Shown piece after piece: positions 62,904-64,000 of a DNA stretch of 64,000 nt; position 1 is the stretch's first letter; the number at the start of each line of letters is the position of its first letter. Position numbers and translations under genes: made by a program. The DNA lies in assembly GCA_963643215.1 (NCBI GenBank), contig CAVIJY010000003.1, positions 6,545 through 70,544 of the forward strand. Direction: 5' to 3'. The stretch comes from Darwinimomas sp963643215. Lineage in GTDB: Bacteria > Bacillota > Clostridia > Lachnospirales > Lachnospiraceae. The notes beneath the pieces are model-generated. The model had not been told where the DNA came from and did not search any database. It saw only the letters and a list, made by a program, of their open reading frames with translations.

Positions 62904-62932
62904 ATTTTAACATATCGGTATGATTTGTACAA
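62904..62932 (-). promoter_or_regulatory. Promoter of the pheST operon, close to the start codon
   Basis: Minus strand: TTGTAC (62927-62932), 17-bp spacer, TAAAAT (62904-62909), then 6 nt to the ATG at 62897. The start of transcription would be at or beside the A of the ATG. Confidence 0.6.
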
Positions 62933-62942
62933 ATGGGTCTGC

Positions 62943-62948
62943 TATAAT
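62943..62948 (+). promoter_or_regulatory. -10 element of the LysR gene
   Basis: TATAAT 30 bp before the LysR ATG, divergent from the pheST promoter. A good -35 at 17 bp is not obvious; the shared TTGTACAA palindrome at 62925-62932 is 12 bp away. Confidence 0.5.
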
Positions 62949-62978
62949 ATACGGCATATATGAAAATACGAGGACAGC

Positions 62979-63947
62979 ATGAACACAAATCTGCGACAGC
63001 TTGAATATTTTGTAAAAATCGCGCAATGCGGCAGCTTCTCTGCGGCCGCGCGGGAACTCGATGTGACGCAGCAGGCTCTCAGTAAATATATGGCCTCACT
63101 GACAAAGCAGTGCGGCACATCTCTGCTTGACAAGCACGACGGATATCTGGTGCTCACCGCTGCAGGTGAGCGCTATCTTGAGGCCGCAAACAAGATGCTT
63201 TCTCTGGTCGCGGATACCAGGCGATATGTAGAAAGGAGCACCGTCCGGGTCTCCTCCAACATCAGATTCGGGATCCCGCCTTCATATGGCATTGAACTTG
63301 TTTCTACGCATATCCGGGATTTCAAGGAGACATATCCGGAGATTCAGATAGAGCTGCTTGGTCTGGATACTCTGAATCTGAGAGCAGGCGTAAAGGAGGG
63401 TCGGCTTGATCTGGCCATATGCAGCTGCCTGTCTCCTGAAGAGATGGCGGCTCGCGGGCTTCGCGCCATCCCTTTATACAAGCGTGAATTCGGCATATGT
63501 GTACCAACCAATCACAGGCTGGCGCACGCAGGCCGCGAGCTTCAGGACTGTCCCTATGTGGAGCCCGATGAGTTCTGCGACACGCCTTTTATATTATTTG
63601 AAAAAAGCACCTATCTCTATGAGCATATAGAGCCTATGCTCATGAGATGGCGCTTTTCCCCGAAGATAGCCGCTACAGTAACCAGCGAGCCCATGATTGT
63701 CCCTCTGCTGACATCCGGCTATGGTGTGGCCGTATCCAGATGTCATCCCGAGCAGTCGGAGCTGTGCTTTCTGCGGCTTAGAGATCCGGCATATGCCTAC
63801 TTCTCAGTGCTGACGCTTCCCGATCACAGAATCGGCGAGCCTGAGAGGTATATGCTGTATATGATTCATCAGGATCTTGTCAGGCTTCATCCTGATTCGA
63901 TGGTGCACTCGGACTTTATAGATGAGCTGTACAAGGAATTCTCGTAA
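62979..63947 (+). CDS. LysR family transcriptional regulator
   Basis: 322 aa. N-terminal winged helix-turn-helix (LRQLEYFVKIAQCGSFSAAARELDVTQQALSKYM, positions about 5-40), then a helical linker and a type 2 periplasmic-binding-like ligand domain (IRFGIPPSYGIELV from about 95). It is divergent from the pheST operon; LysR proteins often regulate the divergent neighbour, but the ligand and target cannot be inferred. A GAGG site precedes the ATG. The remaining 53 bp to the window end show no gene. Confidence 0.93.
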   Translation: MNTNLRQLEYFVKIAQCGSFSAAARELDVTQQALSKYMASLTKQCGTSLLDKHDGYLVLTAAGERYLEAANKMLSLVADTRRYVERSTVRVSSNIRFGIPPSYGIELVSTHIRDFKETYPEIQIELLGLDTLNLRAGVKEGRLDLAICSCLSPEEMAARGLRAIPLYKREFGICVPTNHRLAHAGRELQDCPYVEPDEFCDTPFILFEKSTYLYEHIEPMLMRWRFSPKIAATVTSEPMIVPLLTSGYGVAVSRCHPEQSELCFLRLRDPAYAYFSVLTLPDHRIGEPERYMLYMIHQDLVRLHPDSMVHSDFIDELYKEFS

Positions 63948-64000
63948 ACCGCTCTCACTTCGCCTTTGGCTCGTGACAGCGGAACTCGAGTGCTCAGCGG

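Overview
The window comes from an anaerobic, single-membrane Bacillota, most likely Clostridia. It has a dcw cell-division cluster of Gram-positive type, a Bacillota-type tmcAL, a class III (anaerobic) ribonucleotide reductase with no aerobic one in view, and no outer-membrane genes. Base composition is moderately GC-rich throughout. Nearly all genes lie on the minus strand. The exceptions are the PrpD fragment at the left edge, ychF, a small ABM-domain gene and a LysR regulator. Three runs of N interrupt the sequence (5706-5888, 34100-34400, 41379-41992).

Left part (1-19.4 kb) is housekeeping: tmcAL, then an amino-acid-type ABC importer (binding lipoprotein, permease, ATPase) with an AbgB-like M20 hydrolase. 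Next comes a dcw operon transcribed as mraZ-rsmH-ftsL-ftsI-mraY-murD-ftsW-ftsQ-ftsZ. It starts at a promoter placed directly behind the lgt terminator and overlaid by four 10-bp MraZ-box repeats. Then lgt, a citC without citrate lyase genes beside it, and ychF.

Centre (19.4-46.7 kb) is the notable part: a 21-gene, roughly 27-kb operon for a contractile injection system (CIS) of the extracellular/PVC-Afp type. It runs from an extended -10 promoter at about 46.62 kb to a strong terminator at 19.42 kb. The transcription order is: one sheath, tube 1, two small conserved assembly proteins, tube 2, a very long repetitive protein at the tape-measure position, LysM baseplate protein, gp27-like and gp5-like spike halves as separate genes, gp25, two baseplate-J proteins, tail protein I, a conserved 574-aa protein, a membrane protein with a possible pseudokinase domain, a membrane protein with about 20 MORN repeats, a DUF4255 tail-terminator, an unknown 274-aa protein, a DUF4280 PAAR-like tip, and two membrane HAMP proteins with cyclase-like domains lacking both metal-binding Asp residues. 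No head, terminase, integrase, lysis or AAA+ ATPase gene is present. The four membrane proteins in the same operon suggest a CIS that is attached to, or triggered from, the cytoplasmic membrane of a monoderm; that is inference.

Right part (46.7-64 kb) holds an HxlR regulator with a divergent ABM-domain protein; nrdD (with a fused thioredoxin-like domain) and nrdG behind tandem NrdR boxes; a cytidylate-kinase-like protein and an O-acetylhomoserine sulfhydrylase; a MarR-controlled heterodimeric ABC exporter with a 44-bp palindromic operator; and a membrane protein-pheS-pheT-AbrB operon divergent from a LysR gene.
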